Assembly: GCF_007970805.1 (NCBI RefSeq)
Contig: NZ_CP042433.1
Coordinates: 3,968,001 to 4,032,000 of the forward strand
From: Flavisolibacter ginsenosidimutans
GTDB taxonomy: Bacteria; Bacteroidota; Bacteroidia; Chitinophagales; Chitinophagaceae
Direction: 5' to 3'
Length of the DNA: 64,000 nucleotides
Below, piece by piece: positions 8,433 through 17,232 of this stretch (positions within the stretch are counted from its first letter, which is position 1; each line of letters begins with the position of its first letter). Both the position numbers and the translations under genes were made by a program. Under the pieces are notes generated by a model that worked only from the letters and a program-made list of their open reading frames with translations, was not told the origin of the DNA and made no database searches.

Positions 8433-9245
8433 ATGAAACCTTCGCCTTTTAAAATCATTGCCGGCTTCAATCTTCTGTTCCTTTGTTATCATTCGGCTGA
8501 GTACATGATACTTTCGCAGAACAGTGCCGCGGGTTTTCTCTTTCTTTCCACTTTGTTCTTCGTACTTGCATTTCTTCTTGCCAAATGGCAGGGCGATAAA
8601 AACCTTGCGCCGTGGGGACTGGCCTTGCAAAAATCTTTGCCTGTTTATTTAACCAGCGGATTGCTTGCAGGACTGGTTATAAGCAGCCTTTCTTTTTTCA
8701 CTTGCCTTGCCTTGCACATTGAAGTCGTCAGTTTAGTGCCGCCGCTGAAAGATTTTTTGCCCACTGCTGCTTTGCTCATTTTCGGCAGTGCTGTTTCATC
8801 GCTTACCGAAGACCTTCTGACACGCGGTTATGTTTACCGTCATACAAAAAGCAAGATAAGCAGGCAATACCTTGCGCTGCTTTCCGCCATCATTTATGTT
8901 TTGAATCACGTTCACCGTTTAAACGAACCGGTTTATTTGCTTTACGTTTTTGTATTGGGTCTTGCGCTTGTGCTTCCGCTTCTCATTACGGGCAATATTT
9001 GGTACACGCTGGGCGTGCATTGGGCTGGTAATATCGTCTATCATCTTACGAGCAACGTGATGCACACAAGCAGCGGCGATAACGCTTTTCCGGCTCTTTG
9101 GATATCCATCGTCTTCACGCTTCTTTCCATTCCGCTGCATTGTTTTATTTGCCAACAACTGACAAGCAAGAAAGAAAATGAATCCTTTGTTTCTCCGCTG
9201 CGGCACTCGTCAACCCCGATCCGTCATTCATCTGAACTTGTTTGA
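8433..9245 (+). CDS. CPBP (CAAX-like) intramembrane metalloprotease
   Basis: A 270-residue multi-pass membrane protein (about 7-8 helices) starting at the ATG at 8433. The Abi/CPBP signature motifs are present but slightly divergent: Glu126-Asp127...Arg131 ('TEDLLTRGYVYR', where EExxxR is usual), His159 in 'LNHVHR', and 'HWAGNIVYH' (His196, Asn200). Members are intramembrane proteases involved in prenyl-protein processing, bacteriocin self-immunity or other maturation steps; the substrate here is unknown. The extreme C terminus ('RHSSTPIRHSSELV') is encoded partly by a dispersed 14-bp word, so the gene end may have been extended by an intergenic-type sequence. Confidence 0.82.
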   Translation: MKPSPFKIIAGFNLLFLCYHSAEYMILSQNSAAGFLFLSTLFFVLAFLLAKWQGDKNLAPWGLALQKSLPVYLTSGLLAGLVISSLSFFTCLALHIEVVSLVPPLKDFLPTAALLIFGSAVSSLTEDLLTRGYVYRHTKSKISRQYLALLSAIIYVLNHVHRLNEPVYLLYVFVLGLALVLPLLITGNIWYTLGVHWAGNIVYHLTSNVMHTSSGDNAFPALWISIVFTLLSIPLHCFICQQLTSKKENESFVSPLRHSSTPIRHSSELV

Positions 9246-9289
9246 AAACGCCTTCGCAAAGATTTCATTTTACATCATAAATCAACGGC

Positions 9290-10204
9290 ATGAAAACGAT
9301 ATTTGCTTCCTTACTTGTTTTGATTTTTCACCTTTCATCATTCGCAACCGATAAGCACTTTTATTTTACCACATCCGATAGTGTAAAACTCTATGTTCGC
9401 ATTGCCGGCGAAGGCAAACCTTGCCTCTTTGTGCACGGCGGGCCGGGTTCAACGTCTTATTATTACGAAGCAATGGCCGGCGCACCGCTCATCGAGCAAA
9501 AGCTGCAAATGATTTATTTCGACCAGCGCGGCAGCGGCCGTTCCGACTCTGCTACCAACCGCAATTACACGCTAAAGAGAATGTTATTGGACATGGAAGA
9601 ATTGCGGCAGCATCTCGGCATCAAAAAATGGGCGGTAATGGGACATTCTTTCGGCGGGATCCTTCTCACTAATTATGCGTTGCGGTATCCGCAAAACATT
9701 ACCGCCGTGTTCTACATTCACTGCACGGCAAACATGCGGGCTTCCATGAACAGTCATCTCGAATTCGGGTTAAAAGAACTTGACATCAAAGACCAAACGG
9801 CATTCAGAGATACCTCGCTTCCGTTAAACGAAAGAGTATGGAAAGTGCACGATAAGCTCACCGAAAAAAACCTTTGGTACAAGCTTATGTTTCGAAATGC
9901 CTTTGAAAAAAAGTTCAGCGATTCGGTTACGTTTTCTGCCGGAAAATTCAACCGCGATTTTGCCACGCAATGCTGGAAGGACGCTGAGTATTGGAAAGAC
10001 TATTCGGCGCAAACAGCGAACATTAAATGTCCCGTATTTGTGGTGACCGGCGACAAAGATTACGCCGTTGGTCCTGATCATTACAAGCTGTTTCGCTTTC
10101 CGCACCAAACCGTTGTGCATTACATTGGCGGCCATGCCTCGTTCCAGGAAGAGCCGCAGTGGTACGCCGAAAAGATCCTGGCCTTTATTCCTTCTATTCC
10201 ATAA
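9290..10204 (+). CDS. Secreted alpha/beta hydrolase, proline iminopeptidase-like
   Basis: A 304-residue protein with a Sec signal peptide (MKTIFASLLVLIFHLSSFA). The alpha/beta-hydrolase fold is shown by the oxyanion motif 'HGGPGS' (49-54), 'DQRGSGRSD' (78-86, typical of S33 prolyl aminopeptidases), the nucleophile elbow 'GHSFGG' (Ser120), an acidic residue in 'VTGDKDYAVGP', and the catalytic His in 'GGHASFQEEP'. A helical cap of roughly residues 135-225 lies between. It probably acts in the periplasm on small peptides or esters. The S41 peptidase gene follows after 21 bp and may be co-transcribed. Confidence 0.85.
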   Translation: MKTIFASLLVLIFHLSSFATDKHFYFTTSDSVKLYVRIAGEGKPCLFVHGGPGSTSYYYEAMAGAPLIEQKLQMIYFDQRGSGRSDSATNRNYTLKRMLLDMEELRQHLGIKKWAVMGHSFGGILLTNYALRYPQNITAVFYIHCTANMRASMNSHLEFGLKELDIKDQTAFRDTSLPLNERVWKVHDKLTEKNLWYKLMFRNAFEKKFSDSVTFSAGKFNRDFATQCWKDAEYWKDYSAQTANIKCPVFVVTGDKDYAVGPDHYKLFRFPHQTVVHYIGGHASFQEEPQWYAEKILAFIPSIP

Positions 10205-10225
10205 ACAACGATACTTGCAAACAAC

Positions 10226-11593
10226 ATGAAAAGATTCTTTTTCTTTTTAGCCACCGCGTTTGTGCTGAGTGCATCGGCGCAAAAGAAATTTGATTCAGCG
10301 GCTTACGTAAACTTTAACGAGAACCGCTGGGAGAAAGTTGATTTCGCCGCCTTCACAAAAGACAAGCCGGTAAACGAACGGTTAACCAGTGAAGAAAAAA
10401 TTGCGGGCCTAAGTCAATGCTGGTCCGAAGCCAAATACAATTTCGCCAATTTTGATTTGGTTCCAAACCTGAACTGGGACAGCGTGTACACGGCTTACAT
10501 TCCCAGGGTTATTGCCGCCGCAACAACCTATGATTATTATAAAGTGCTGCAAAGTTTTTATCGGCACCTGCGCGACGGACATACCAGTGTCACGCTTCCG
10601 TTTGCCTACATGAAAAAGCTGAACGGCATTCTGCCGCTTGAAATTCGCTGGATAGAAAACAAGGCTATTGTGGTGCAAAACACCTCGGATAAAAAAGAAG
10701 AGCAACGCATTAAACCCGGAATGGAACTCGTAGCCTGGAACGCAACGCCATTGACTGTATACATTCAAGATAGCATCAGTCCTTACCTGCATTTTTCCAC
10801 GCCGCAGGACAGCACCAACAGGATCTATCGTTACGAACTGACGCCGGGAAGCGCAGGCAGCATTGCATCACTTACATTTAAAACAGCGGACGGAAAAATC
10901 ATCACGCAAAGCTTTGCCCGCAAGCCCGTTGAAAAGTTTTGGGACCGCTTGCCTTTGTTCAACTTTCAAATTTTAAACGGCAACATTGCTTACCTGCAAG
11001 TCAACTCGTTCGGCGATCAAAAAATTGTGAAAGTCTTCGACAGTTTGTTTGCAACCATTGCACAAACAACGGCGTTGATCATTGACGTGCGCAACAACGG
11101 CGGCGGCAACGGCAGCAACGGTTTTGAAATTTTGGGTTGCTTAACCAACAAGGTTTTTTACACGGGCCAAACGGCGCTGCGGCAATACCGTCCCGTTGGC
11201 CGCTCGTGGGGCGCAATTGAAAAAGGAAGCATCGCAGAAGATGACTGGAAACCTTACAAAAATAAATTGTTCAGCAAGCCCGTGGTCGTGTTGACAGGCA
11301 GCGCTACGTATTCGGCTGCGGAGGATTTTACTGCCACGTTTAAAAGCATGAAACGCGGGGTGGTTATTGGTGAGCCAACCGGTGGCAGCACGGGTCAGCC
11401 CGTGTTTGTGAATTTGCCCGGCGGTGGTTTGGCGGCCGTTTGCGCCAAGCGTGATTTCTTTAGCGACGGGACTGAATTTGTTGGCGTGGGCATTCAACCC
11501 GATGTGCTTGTCCGTCCTTCTGTAAAAGGCATTGCCGAGGGAAAAGATGAAGTGCTAGATGCTGCAAAAAAATATTTGCAAGGCCGGAAATAA
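10226..11593 (+). CDS. S41 family peptidase (tail-specific protease-like)
   Basis: A 455-residue secreted protein with signal peptide (MKRFFFFLATAFVLSASA). An N-terminal helical domain (about 40-130) contains 'DGHTSVTLP'. A PDZ-like middle region (about 135-235) precedes the S41 core with 'NGNIAYLQVNSFGD', 'LIIDVRNNGGGNG' and the expected nucleophile Ser363 in 'TYSAAEDF', followed by 'IGEPTGGSTGQP'. It probably cleaves peptides in the periplasm. Together with the adjacent hydrolase it suggests a peptide-degrading pair. Confidence 0.88.
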   Translation: MKRFFFFLATAFVLSASAQKKFDSAAYVNFNENRWEKVDFAAFTKDKPVNERLTSEEKIAGLSQCWSEAKYNFANFDLVPNLNWDSVYTAYIPRVIAAATTYDYYKVLQSFYRHLRDGHTSVTLPFAYMKKLNGILPLEIRWIENKAIVVQNTSDKKEEQRIKPGMELVAWNATPLTVYIQDSISPYLHFSTPQDSTNRIYRYELTPGSAGSIASLTFKTADGKIITQSFARKPVEKFWDRLPLFNFQILNGNIAYLQVNSFGDQKIVKVFDSLFATIAQTTALIIDVRNNGGGNGSNGFEILGCLTNKVFYTGQTALRQYRPVGRSWGAIEKGSIAEDDWKPYKNKLFSKPVVVLTGSATYSAAEDFTATFKSMKRGVVIGEPTGGSTGQPVFVNLPGGGLAAVCAKRDFFSDGTEFVGVGIQPDVLVRPSVKGIAEGKDEVLDAAKKYLQGRK

Positions 11594-11646
11594 AATATTT
11601 GCGAAAGCGCATCATTCTAAAATTGACTCGCGGCTTTCTCTTTGCA

Positions 11647-11654
11647 TAGTTTTG
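11647..11654 (+). promoter_or_regulatory. Bacteroidota -7 promoter element (TAGTTTTG)
   Basis: An exact TAnnTTTG match ending 4 bp before the GTG start of the TIGR02757 gene, with TTG at 11623-11625 about 21 bp upstream as a possible -33 element. It implies a very short or leaderless mRNA. Confidence 0.55.
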
Positions 11655-11658
11655 GCGT

Positions 11659-12432
11659 GTGAACGAAACGCTGAAGACTTTTTTGGATAAAAAGGTGGCT
11701 GAATACAATCAGCCTTCTTTTATTGCGGCCGATCCAATCTCTGTTCCACACCGCTTCAGCAAAAAAGAGGACATTGAAATTGCGGGTTTCTTTGCGTCCA
11801 TTTTCGCTTGGGGAAATAGAACTACCATCATCAACAAAACAACGGAGTTAATGAAATTGATGGACGACGCGCCGCACGACTTTATCGTTCATCATTCGGA
11901 TAAAGAGTTACAAACACTGTTGCATTTTAAACACCGCACGTTTAATGCAACCGACCTTTTATACTTTCTTCTTTTTTTAGGCCATCATTATAAAAGTGAC
12001 GCTTCGCTGGAAACGGCTTTTACAAAATGGATGAAGAAAGAAGACGAAAACATTGAAAACGCGGTGGTTGGTTTTCACGATTATTTTTTTTCGTTAGAAG
12101 ATGCGCCGGTGCGAACAAAGAAACACATTGCCACGCCGGCACGTGGCTCTACGTGCAAGCGGCTTTGCATGTTCTTGCGGTGGATGGTGCGAAGCGATGA
12201 TTGCGGTGTGGACTTTGGGCTCTGGAAAAAAATTTCGCCGTCGCAACTCGTTTGTCCTGTGGACGTGCACGTGGGAAGAGTGGCGCGGCAATTCAATCTC
12301 ATTACCCGAAAACAAACCGACTGGACAACCGCCGTTGAACTTACCCGGCAATTAAAAACGTTTGATGCGAGCGACCCGGTGAAATACGATTTTGCTTTGT
12401 TTGGTTTGGGTGTAATGCAAAAGCCTGTTTGA
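11659..12432 (+). CDS. TIGR02757/DUF2400 family protein
   Basis: A 257-residue cytoplasmic protein starting at GTG. Characteristic elements are the N-terminal 'DPISVPHRFSKKEDIEIAGFFAS..AWGNR' region, the basic cysteine-containing 'KRLCMFLRWMVR' segment (about 170-181), 'VCPVDVHVGRVARQF' (about 200-214) and the terminal 'YDFALFGLGV'. These define a Bacteroidota-rich family of about 250 residues, remotely similar to helix-hairpin-helix DNA glycosylases but with no proven activity. The ASCH-domain gene starts 3 bp downstream, suggesting a two-gene unit. Confidence 0.82.
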   Translation: MNETLKTFLDKKVAEYNQPSFIAADPISVPHRFSKKEDIEIAGFFASIFAWGNRTTIINKTTELMKLMDDAPHDFIVHHSDKELQTLLHFKHRTFNATDLLYFLLFLGHHYKSDASLETAFTKWMKKEDENIENAVVGFHDYFFSLEDAPVRTKKHIATPARGSTCKRLCMFLRWMVRSDDCGVDFGLWKKISPSQLVCPVDVHVGRVARQFNLITRKQTDWTTAVELTRQLKTFDASDPVKYDFALFGLGVMQKPV

Positions 12433-12435
12433 TTT

Positions 12436-12879
12436 ATGCTGCGCAAGAACAATAAAGGCAAGACAGAAGCCAAGGCGCTTTCGCTTTTGCAACCCTGGGC
12501 ATCATTGGTTGTAACGGGTATAAAAAAAATTGAAACCCGTTCCTGGCAAACCGCTTACCGCGGCACCTTGTTCGTTCACGCAAGTTTAGGAAAGAAAGGC
12601 AAGGTGCTGGTGAACGAACCGCCCTTTTCAAAATACATTCCCGATTTTGATGCGTTGCCGTTTGGCGCCGTCATTGGGCAAGTAAATCTCGACGAGATTG
12701 TGCCGGTGGAAAAATTGTTTTATTCCGATGCGATGCTGAACACGTTAACGCTTGAAGAAAAAGCCTTTGGCGATTACACCAAAGGCCGTTATGCCTGGTT
12801 GCTGTCAGAGCCGGTGATGTTTGACAAACCCATTCCAATGAAAGGCGGATTGGGCTTGTGGAAATTTATAAATGAGTAA
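12436..12879 (+). CDS. ASCH domain protein
   Basis: A 147-residue protein whose N-terminal part reads 'ALSLLQPWASLVVTGIKKIETRSW' (split over residues 14-37) followed by 'YRGTLFVHAS'. This is the classic beta-barrel opening of ASCH (PUA-like) domains, predicted to bind RNA or modified nucleotides. A C-terminal 'GRYAWLLSEPVMFDKPIPMKGG' is also typical. It is coupled to the preceding TIGR02757 gene. The biological substrate is unknown. Confidence 0.85.
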   Translation: MLRKNNKGKTEAKALSLLQPWASLVVTGIKKIETRSWQTAYRGTLFVHASLGKKGKVLVNEPPFSKYIPDFDALPFGAVIGQVNLDEIVPVEKLFYSDAMLNTLTLEEKAFGDYTKGRYAWLLSEPVMFDKPIPMKGGLGLWKFINE

Positions 12880-12958
12880 GCACTGACAATCTTTCTTCTT
12901 TTATAAAAATTGATGCGCGGCGCGAAGAACTCATTATGTGTCACCCGGCACTCATTCC

Positions 12959-13129
12959 TCAATTTCCAACCGCTACTTGTTTTGCTCTTGAAAAAAGATC
13001 GGTGAGGTGATGGCGTTCGTTTTCCTTTTGAGGCAAAAGATTTACAGGCGATTTTTTCTTCGTTTGCCAAAAATAAACGGCAGCGGCCGCAAGCGCTACC
13101 CCAAGGGCTATTGAAACTGATGTTTTCAT
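12959..13129 (-). CDS. Small single-pass membrane protein (56 aa)
   Basis: Reading the minus strand from the ATG complement at 13127-13129 gives MKTSVSIALGVALAAAAVYF, then a basic Lys/Gln/Arg-rich tail of about 36 residues ending at a TGA (12959-12961). It has one transmembrane helix or an uncleaved signal anchor. It fills the gap between the ASCH gene and the next plus-strand gene and is oriented opposite to both. No homologue is recognised. The hydrophobic-then-basic pattern supports it as a real small gene. Confidence 0.5.
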   Translation of the reverse strand: MKTSVSIALGVALAAAAVYFWQTKKKSPVNLLPQKENERHHLTDLFSRAKQVAVGN

Positions 13130-13208
13130 AATCGTTTGTTTTCAGCAAAGCGACAATTGCCGTGCCAGCAGTGGCAATGTTTTACCTTCGCGCCTTAATG
13201 GAAGAACA

Positions 13209-13556
13209 ATGAATTATAGCGATGACCTGCAAAGCCGGTGGTGGAAGCTGGAAGAAAAATTAATGGAACGGTTTGAAAAAAAGCCGGATGTGGAAACGAT
13301 TTTATTTTTGATCGGCATACAAGAACTCGGCGACATTAAAGAAAAGTTTACGAAAGAACAAAAGCAAGACCTGATGCACGTGGCCGTGTGCACGGTGCTC
13401 ATGCCAAGCGGCTATTACGAAATTGAAAAAGTGGACGAAGACGGCTGGCCGCATTTCGGCCAACTGAAAGCAATGCCGGAACTAAATCCTTTTGAACAGG
13501 AGAACTTTTTGAAGGACCACATCCTTCTTTACTTTCAAAACCACGAACTTATTTAA
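13209..13556 (+). CDS. Conserved hypothetical protein (115 aa)
   Basis: A soluble acidic protein with an N-terminal helix ('DDLQSRWWKLEEKLMERF'), a central 'ETILFLIGIQELG' and 'HVAVCTVLMPSGYYE', and a C-terminal 'DGWPHFGQLKAMP'. The compact length and aromatic-rich motifs look like a conserved Bacteroidota-specific family, but I cannot name one. The secreted cyclophilin gene starts 2 bp after its stop, so the two are probably one transcript. Confidence 0.65.
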   Translation: MNYSDDLQSRWWKLEEKLMERFEKKPDVETILFLIGIQELGDIKEKFTKEQKQDLMHVAVCTVLMPSGYYEIEKVDEDGWPHFGQLKAMPELNPFEQENFLKDHILLYFQNHELI

Positions 13557-13558
13557 AC

Positions 13559-14260
13559 ATGCGCCAACTGCTTTTGCCGCTTGCCCTCTGTCTTTCTTTT
13601 TTTGCGTTTGCTCAACAGGATGTAAAAATCAAAAACAAGGACCGCAAGAAAGACGCTGAACTCGTCACAACCGAAGGCACCATCATCCTTCGCTTGTCGG
13701 ATTCAACACCGGAACATCGCGACAATTTTTTGCGGCTTGTGAAGTCTCATTATTTGGACAGCATCCTGTTTCACCGCGTCATCAAAGGTTTTATGATTCA
13801 GGCCGGTGACCCAACCAGCGTTCGCGCCGAAGCACACAAGCCTTTAGGAAATGGCGGACCTGATTACACACTGCCCGCTGAAATTCTGCCTTCGCTCTTT
13901 CACAAGAAGGGCGCATTGGCAGCAGCCCGCAAAGGCGATGCGGAAAATCCCGAAAGGCGCAGCAGTGGCAGCCAGTTTTATATCGTGAACGGAAGAACGT
14001 TTAATGACCATGAACTGGATTCCATTGAAGTGGTGCGTTTGCAAGGAAGAAAGATTTCGCCGGAGCGAAGAGAGTATTACAAAACGATTGGCGGCACACC
14101 GCAACTCGACGGCAATTACACCGTGTTTGGTGAAGTGGTGAGCGGGCAGGATGTGGTGGACAAAATTGCTTCAATGCCTGTTAGCAGCGGGCCTGATTTA
14201 AACCGGCCCTTGCAAGACGTGCGCATTCTTTCGGCAAAGCTGGTAAAGCGAAAGAAGTAA
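13559..14260 (+). CDS. Periplasmic cyclophilin-type peptidyl-prolyl isomerase
   Basis: A 233-residue protein with signal peptide (MRQLLLPLALCLSFFAFA). The cyclophilin fold is recognised from 'ILFHRVIKGFMIQAGDPTS' (active-site Arg and Phe), 'GALAAARKGDAENP', 'SSGSQFYIVNGR' (substrate-binding Gln/Phe) and 'YTVFGEVVSGQDVVDKI'. An insert near residues 155-180 ('LDSIEVVRLQGRKISPERREYY') is longer than in minimal cyclophilins and common in Bacteroidota. It assists folding of exported proteins. Confidence 0.9.
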   Translation: MRQLLLPLALCLSFFAFAQQDVKIKNKDRKKDAELVTTEGTIILRLSDSTPEHRDNFLRLVKSHYLDSILFHRVIKGFMIQAGDPTSVRAEAHKPLGNGGPDYTLPAEILPSLFHKKGALAAARKGDAENPERRSSGSQFYIVNGRTFNDHELDSIEVVRLQGRKISPERREYYKTIGGTPQLDGNYTVFGEVVSGQDVVDKIASMPVSSGPDLNRPLQDVRILSAKLVKRKK

Positions 14261-14302
14261 GCATTTGTGCAGATAGAAGTTTGTTTAATTGACAATGCTA
14301 TT

Positions 14303-14770
14303 TTAAGCAAGTTGCGATACCGTTTCTTCGAAAAAAGGCAATTCAATTTTACTAAGTAATTTTTCTTCCAACATCTCCGCCATCGTTTCAAAATACTGGA
14401 TCACGTCTTCCCGAACATTCTTCTTCAACCAACGAAAGCCACCGGGCAAGCCTTCCAAAACTTTTCGGTCTTCGAGATATTCAAGGTTGTGAATATCGGT
14501 TGGCGTGAGGCCGAGTTTTTCCAGTTTCGACACGAGCAAATAAGCCGGTGCGTTGGTTACGCCGCAATAATCTTCGGCAATCTCCGTCCACTCGCCGTAA
14601 ATGGTTTGTGCATGGCGAATGATTTCTTCCTTGCTCAATTGCGTTGCCACCTGCAACACGTGTCCGCAATTGCACGAGCCGTGACTGCCCCAGGCATAGT
14701 GAGCGCCGGCCCGTAAAGCCTTTGCCGCTTCGCGAAGTGTGTTGATGAGTTCAATATTGGGATAAGCCAT
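14303..14770 (-). CDS. Conserved Cys-containing protein of unknown function
   Basis: A 155-residue protein starting at the ATG giving 'MAYPNIELINTL'; further upstream in-frame codons give an implausible basic leader. Residues 18-38 contain 'HYAWGSHGSCNCGHVLQ', and a further Cys lies in 'EDYCGVTNAP', so three Cys and two His could form a metal or redox site. The remainder is mostly helical ('LLVSKLEKLGLTPTDIHNLEYL'). It is convergent with the upstream cyclophilin gene. No family name is recognised. Confidence 0.65.
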   Translation of the reverse strand: MAYPNIELINTLREAAKALRAGAHYAWGSHGSCNCGHVLQVATQLSKEEIIRHAQTIYGEWTEIAEDYCGVTNAPAYLLVSKLEKLGLTPTDIHNLEYLEDRKVLEGLPGGFRWLKKNVREDVIQYFETMAEMLEEKLLSKIELPFFEETVSQLA

Positions 14771-14890
14771 TGGATTTTCTTTTAAAGGTAAGAAGGGACA
14801 AACCCGAAAACAGCCCGGCACAACCAATTGCCTGTGAAAAAGAACCCTTGCATCAGATACTAATTTCATCCGCAAATCGTTTAAGGGGCA

Positions 14891-15910
14891 ATGCGGCCTA
14901 TAAAAACCATTTTCTGCCTGACCGTCCTTTTTTTATTTTTTCAAACCAAAGCCCAAATGGTTACCGGCGTGTGGCACGGCAAAGTAGCCGGACAAAAAGC
15001 CGAAGTCAAGCTCATTAAAAGCGGCGACAGCATCACGGGCACGTCTTATTATTACGCTTCCGCGAGCAATTACCGCCGCTACACCATCAAAGGTTATTTT
15101 GACGAAAGAACAAACCAAGCCGTGTGGTGGGACGATCGTTTGATAGAAGAAAAGAGCGGCGGCCTTTTTAGTACGCCGGGCAAGGTGCCTTTGCTGTCAA
15201 GAGCCGATTACAATTGTCCAGGCAGCGGCGTGATGAAGCTCGACGGGTCGAGTAATGAAAAGAACGAAGAAATAAAAGACGGCGAGGTGCATTTGGAAAA
15301 AACATCCCGAAGCCCCGTGTTCACCGACGAATGGGACTGGGTGATTGACAACTTCACGGTTGGCACAAACGATCCTTACATTATTGATTCGGTTTCGCTG
15401 GTTGCCTTTCATCCAACAAAACAAGCCGTGCCAAAAGCAGAGCCGCCGGTTGCGATGAACAAGAAGCCGTCAATGGTTTTTGTTCCCTCTTCAAAAGAAA
15501 AAGCAAAAGACCCTGAACCCATTGCTGTTGTACCGCCGCAAAAAAACATCGAACAAAAATTTACAGCCCGCACGAAAAAGATTTTTACCACCATTCCTCT
15601 CACCGGCGATTCCATCACACTATCGTTTTACGACAACGCTATTGTGGACGGCGATTCCATTTCGCTCTTTCTCGATGGCCGCATGTTGTTTACGCACATC
15701 AAGCTTGATTCAAAACCGTACAACATAAAACTTGCGGTGGCTGATTTAAAAAGCGAAAGCGAATTGGTGATGGTGGCTGAGAACCTCGGCGCCATTCCGC
15801 CCAATACTTCGTACATGGTGGCAATGGTGGGCGACAAACGATACGCTGCCAATCTTGCCAGCACCGAAGAAAGCAGTGCGGTGGTGGTGTTAAAGAAACC
15901 TGCGCCGTAA
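14891..15910 (+). CDS. Secreted protein with two beta-rich domains
   Basis: A 339-residue protein with signal peptide (MRPIKTIFCLTVLFLFFQTKA). Residues 22-100 look like a lipocalin-type strand set ('VTGVWHGKVAGQKAEVKLI', 'DSITGTSYYYAS'). A Pro/Lys-rich linker (about 170-225) leads to a C-terminal domain (about 235-335) with 'DSITLSFYDNAIVDGDSISL' and 'VAENLGAIPPNTSYM'. I associate this type with secreted Bacteroidota proteins, but it has no assigned function. The first domain recalls the C-terminal domain of the TIR protein at 45405-46442. Confidence 0.7.
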   Translation: MRPIKTIFCLTVLFLFFQTKAQMVTGVWHGKVAGQKAEVKLIKSGDSITGTSYYYASASNYRRYTIKGYFDERTNQAVWWDDRLIEEKSGGLFSTPGKVPLLSRADYNCPGSGVMKLDGSSNEKNEEIKDGEVHLEKTSRSPVFTDEWDWVIDNFTVGTNDPYIIDSVSLVAFHPTKQAVPKAEPPVAMNKKPSMVFVPSSKEKAKDPEPIAVVPPQKNIEQKFTARTKKIFTTIPLTGDSITLSFYDNAIVDGDSISLFLDGRMLFTHIKLDSKPYNIKLAVADLKSESELVMVAENLGAIPPNTSYMVAMVGDKRYAANLASTEESSAVVVLKKPAP

Positions 15911-15916
15911 TTGTTC

Positions 15917-17215
15917 TTAAAACGCTACGTGTGTGCGCAAGCTAAAAATGTGCACCGGCCCGCGGTCTTTGTTGTAGGCGGGATTCACAGCAAATTGATA
16001 ATCGGGTGAAACCTGCAAACGGTCTTGAAAAAAACTAAAGCGATAGTACGCTTCGGTAATAATTTCGGAAGCGTAATTCAACTTGCCGTCGCCAATGATA
16101 AAGCCGTAACCGCCTGCGGCGAGATAATCGCGGTGAGGCTTTGAGATGCCGTTGATAGCGACACCAACACCCAATTGATTTTGCTTTTGAAAGCCGCTCT
16201 TGCTCCACACAACACCCAGGTTCAGCGAACGGTCAATTTCGGTATAAGCCCAGGTTTCGTTCTTTCCATCGTTATAGCTGGCCCGCAAAAACGAACCCCA
16301 ATTCTTGCTCAATTGTTGCGCAGCATTCAATACAAATCCGCCTTTGTAATTTTTGTACGAACGCACGGCGGTGATATCCGGGTTAACCGGCATTGTTTTG
16401 AGCGCTTCGCGATAGCTGCCCATGTGCGCACGATTCAAAAAAAGTGTAAGCTGCAATTGACCCGGCAACTTATTTATTTTGTGCAGGTGCGTCGCTTCGG
16501 TTTGAAGAGCGAAAGAACGGCTGATGTCTTCGTCCATGTCAATGCCGTTGGCCACACGCGGCATCAATGCAAAGGCAAGCGCAGCCCGCCAATTTTTGCG
16601 CCGCCATTCGCTACCAACGCCCCACGTATAGCCGCGTGTGTCGGCCGCATAATCCCAGGCACCGCCGCTCATGAAACTCCAGTTGATAAACTGTCCGCGT
16701 GGATCATGATTATACGGATTGCCATCAAAATAATCGGCTAAACAAAACCGTCCACCATACACTTTAAAACAATGCGTAGGATAATAACCCGGCGCAAGAT
16801 TGCTGTCAGTTTTTTGTGCGCTGTAATCCGATGCCTTGAACGGCAAAATTTGTTCAACGACCAACCGTGCCAAATAAACCGTTGGCTTTGGATTGCCCAC
16901 GCGAAAAGATTCGCCGTTGCTGAAACCGGCAAGACCCGTAGCGCCGCTAAAACCCTCGCCGCCGGCCACTTCGGGGTTGAAGATGATCTGCGTTCCTTTG
17001 CCAAGCTTTAAATTAAAATACAACGTGGCCGTAAGCGTTGAGCGAACGGGTTCTTTTGGTTCAAGACTGTTGTCGCCCACGTACGGTGAATGAAACTGCG
17101 GATGCACTTGCGAGATGGACGTGGTTTGAAAGCCGAAGCTCAAGGCCGAATCCTGCTGCGCGGCGGCAAAAATGAATACACTCGTGGCCAGCAAAGCCAA
17201 AACAAATTTTCTCAT
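15917..17215 (-). CDS. OprB-like carbohydrate-selective porin
   Basis: A 432-residue outer-membrane protein. The ATG at 17215 begins a proper signal peptide (MRKFVLALLATSVFIFAAA). The mature protein is beta-rich with many aromatic strand ends. It carries OprB-family features: an early 'VHPQFHSPYVGDNSL' stretch, 'LAGFSNGESFRVGNPKPTVYLARL', 'FCLADYFDGNPYNHDPR', and a terminal strand ending 'VHIFSLRTHVAF' with C-terminal Phe as a barrel-assembly signal. It probably allows diffusion of sugars. It lies 17 bp downstream of leuS on the same strand and could be read through from it. Confidence 0.8.
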   Translation of the reverse strand: MRKFVLALLATSVFIFAAAQQDSALSFGFQTTSISQVHPQFHSPYVGDNSLEPKEPVRSTLTATLYFNLKLGKGTQIIFNPEVAGGEGFSGATGLAGFSNGESFRVGNPKPTVYLARLVVEQILPFKASDYSAQKTDSNLAPGYYPTHCFKVYGGRFCLADYFDGNPYNHDPRGQFINWSFMSGGAWDYAADTRGYTWGVGSEWRRKNWRAALAFALMPRVANGIDMDEDISRSFALQTEATHLHKINKLPGQLQLTLFLNRAHMGSYREALKTMPVNPDITAVRSYKNYKGGFVLNAAQQLSKNWGSFLRASYNDGKNETWAYTEIDRSLNLGVVWSKSGFQKQNQLGVGVAINGISKPHRDYLAAGGYGFIIGDGKLNYASEIITEAYYRFSFFQDRLQVSPDYQFAVNPAYNKDRGPVHIFSLRTHVAF

Positions 17216-17232
17216 TAACGGCAATTGGTGAT

